A stretch of DNA of 7,102 bases from Lachnospiraceae bacterium. GTDB lineage: Bacteria > Bacillota > Clostridia > Lachnospirales > Lachnospiraceae. The notes beneath the pieces were generated by a model, which was given only the letters and a program-made list of their open reading frames with translations, had not been told where the DNA came from and ran no database searches. The position numbers were made by a program, and so were the translations under genes. The stretch spans positions 1-7,102 of the forward strand of contig CAAFXG010000597.1 of the NCBI GenBank assembly GCA_900766925.1, in the 5' to 3' direction. Below, piece by piece: positions 6,635-7,102 of the stretch (position 1 is the first letter of the stretch; each line of letters opens with the position of its first letter).

Positions 6635-7021
6635 GATTATCCACAAGAAGTAATTCTTGCGGAGATTGTAGAAATACCATCTGAAGAAAACACCCAGATC
6701 ACTACAAATAAAGACATTGCGAATGAGAATAATACAACTAATAATATTCAGAGACAAAACAAATTAAGTTTAAAAAATAAAGCATTATTATTTGTTGCCT
6801 TTCTAATAGTTTGTCTTTTCTTTATTATTCGAGGTTGCAATGGATATAATAACAAAACCAAAGAATTGGACACGACATCCCAAAACATTATAGATAGTTT
6901 GGCATTCATAGATAGTCTGAGAAGAGTAAAAGAAATAGATAGTCTGAGAAGAGTAAAAGAAAATGTTCATTCCAATAAAAATAGTATTCCAAGTAAAGAT
7001 GAAGTAATTAGTGTTCGCTGA
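5735..7021 (+). CDS. Single-pass membrane Ser/Thr protein kinase with a short repeat-bearing tail, no FGE domain
   Basis: 428 residues. The kinase domain has GQGSFG (21-26), K53 in VAIK, HLDLKPRN (D163), DFG (D181) and GTQGYAPLEQ (203-212), so it should be catalytically competent. A polar Asn/Thr-rich linker (about 315-345) precedes one membrane span near 349-366 (LLFVAFLIVCLFFII). Only about 60 residues follow, predicted periplasmic, including IDSLRRVKE twice in tandem and an earlier IDSL; they are charged and probably helical. The third gene has an FGE-like domain at this point and this one has none. It is either a shortened paralogue or a natural short form that partners with its neighbours; no remnant of the FGE domain is visible in the 81 bases after the stop. 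The kinase part is about 43% GC (26/60 at 6061-6120) and the linker as low as 18% (11/60 at 6721-6780). Confidence 0.94.
   Translation: MQLKQGTTLQGGKYKIERCLGQGSFGITYLAKMMSIISGSKGHTSMWVDVAIKEFFMKDFNSRQPDGSLNEITGGTIVEKYKKDFKRESDNLSKMNHHGVVDILDTFEENNTCYLVMAYIDGESLDAYISKKGALPEKEALECFKQIADALHYMHCQHMLHLDLKPRNIMRDSENKTFVIDFGLSKQYDDNDEPESSTTLGQGTQGYAPLEQGAPHSGHDFPVTIDVYALGATLYKMLTAHTPPHAAILLSSPEIVKNALIAKGVSKNTMSNIQKAMSPRKEDRYKSVASLMKAFGWKVVDYPQEVILAEIVEIPSEENTQITTNKDIANENNTTNNIQRQNKLSLKNKALLFVAFLIVCLFFIIRGCNGYNNKTKELDTTSQNIIDSLAFIDSLRRVKEIDSLRRVKENVHSNKNSIPSKDEVISVR
6908..6961 (+). repeat. Perfect in-frame 27-bp tandem duplication (IDSLRRVKE x2)
   Basis: Bases 6908-6934 and 6935-6961 are identical and each encode IDSLRRVKE in the tail of the fourth kinase. 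A partial earlier copy (ATAGATAGT at 6890-6898, encoding IDS) precedes them by nine bases. The unit keeps the frame, and perfect identity points to a recent slippage or duplication event. Confidence 0.9.
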
Positions 7022-7102
7022 ATAATTTATAACACTCTGATATTTAGTTTTTTATAACTTTATTTCTTCATTTATTTAACGAAAAAATCGTACCTTTGTA
7101 TA
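7022..7102. other. AT-rich region after the kinase array
   Basis: These 81 bases contain no ORF of note. No convincing hairpin plus T-run terminator follows the TGA at 7019-7021; TTTATAAC occurs twice as a direct repeat (7026-7033 and 7051-7058), probably by chance. The region ends in a promoter-like box, so the array probably ends here and a new unit begins beyond the window. Confidence 0.6.
7091..7098 (+). promoter_or_regulatory. Bacteroidetes -7 promoter box (TACCTTTG)
   Basis: TACCTTTG fits the Bacteroidetes sigma-ABfr -7 consensus TAnnTTTG exactly and sits in an AT-rich intergenic region. No clear TTTG -33 element occurs about 20 bases upstream, so the call rests on the -7 box alone. 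It would drive a rightward gene outside the window. Confidence 0.5.

Noticed and set aside
1..7102. CRISPR arrays, tRNA or rRNA genes, insertion sequences
   Set aside because: No regularly spaced direct repeats, cloverleaf-like segments, rRNA motifs, transposase motifs or terminal inverted repeats were seen on either strand.

Overview
The window is a same-strand array of four Hanks-type serine/threonine protein kinase genes, the first cut by the left edge. It most likely comes from a member of the Bacteroidales, such as Bacteroides or Prevotella. The signs are low GC, A-rich leaders with little Shine-Dalgarno signal, a Bacteroidetes-type -7 promoter box (TAnnTTTG) at the right end, and kinases of the 'HLDLKPxNIM / DFGLSKQYD / GYAPxEQ' type fused to FGE-sulfatase (SUMF1-like) domains. 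The taxonomic call rests on these features alone.

Layout: bases 1-1440 hold the 3' part of a soluble kinase + FGE/C-type-lectin-fold protein. Bases 1441-1601 are an AT-rich spacer with two weak hairpins. Bases 1602-3662 encode a kinase, about three membrane segments and an FGE-like domain. After 2 bases, 3665-5719 encodes a kinase, one membrane segment and a diverged FGE-like domain. After 15 bases carrying an AAGGA site, 5735-7021 encodes a kinase, one membrane segment and a short repeat-bearing tail with no FGE domain. Bases 7022-7102 are AT-rich and end in a likely promoter box for a gene beyond the window.

The last three genes look like one transcription unit. Their kinase domains are predicted cytoplasmic and their C-terminal parts periplasmic, so they resemble one-pass or few-pass receptor kinases. 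The first protein has no visible membrane segment, so its FGE-like domain should be cytoplasmic. None of the three FGE-like domains keeps the paired copper-binding cysteines of true formylglycine-generating enzyme, so ligand or protein binding is more likely than sulfatase maturation. Substrates and signals cannot be read from the sequence.

The most unusual signal is at the 3' end of the first gene (about 1315-1440). GC rises sharply, adenine falls, and nine successive codons end in C, exactly in the segment between the RGG and GLRLV landmarks of the FGE/C-type-lectin fold. This is where diversity-generating retroelements (DGRs) write their variable regions. No template repeat or reverse transcriptase is in the window, so this is a hypothesis, but an easily tested one.
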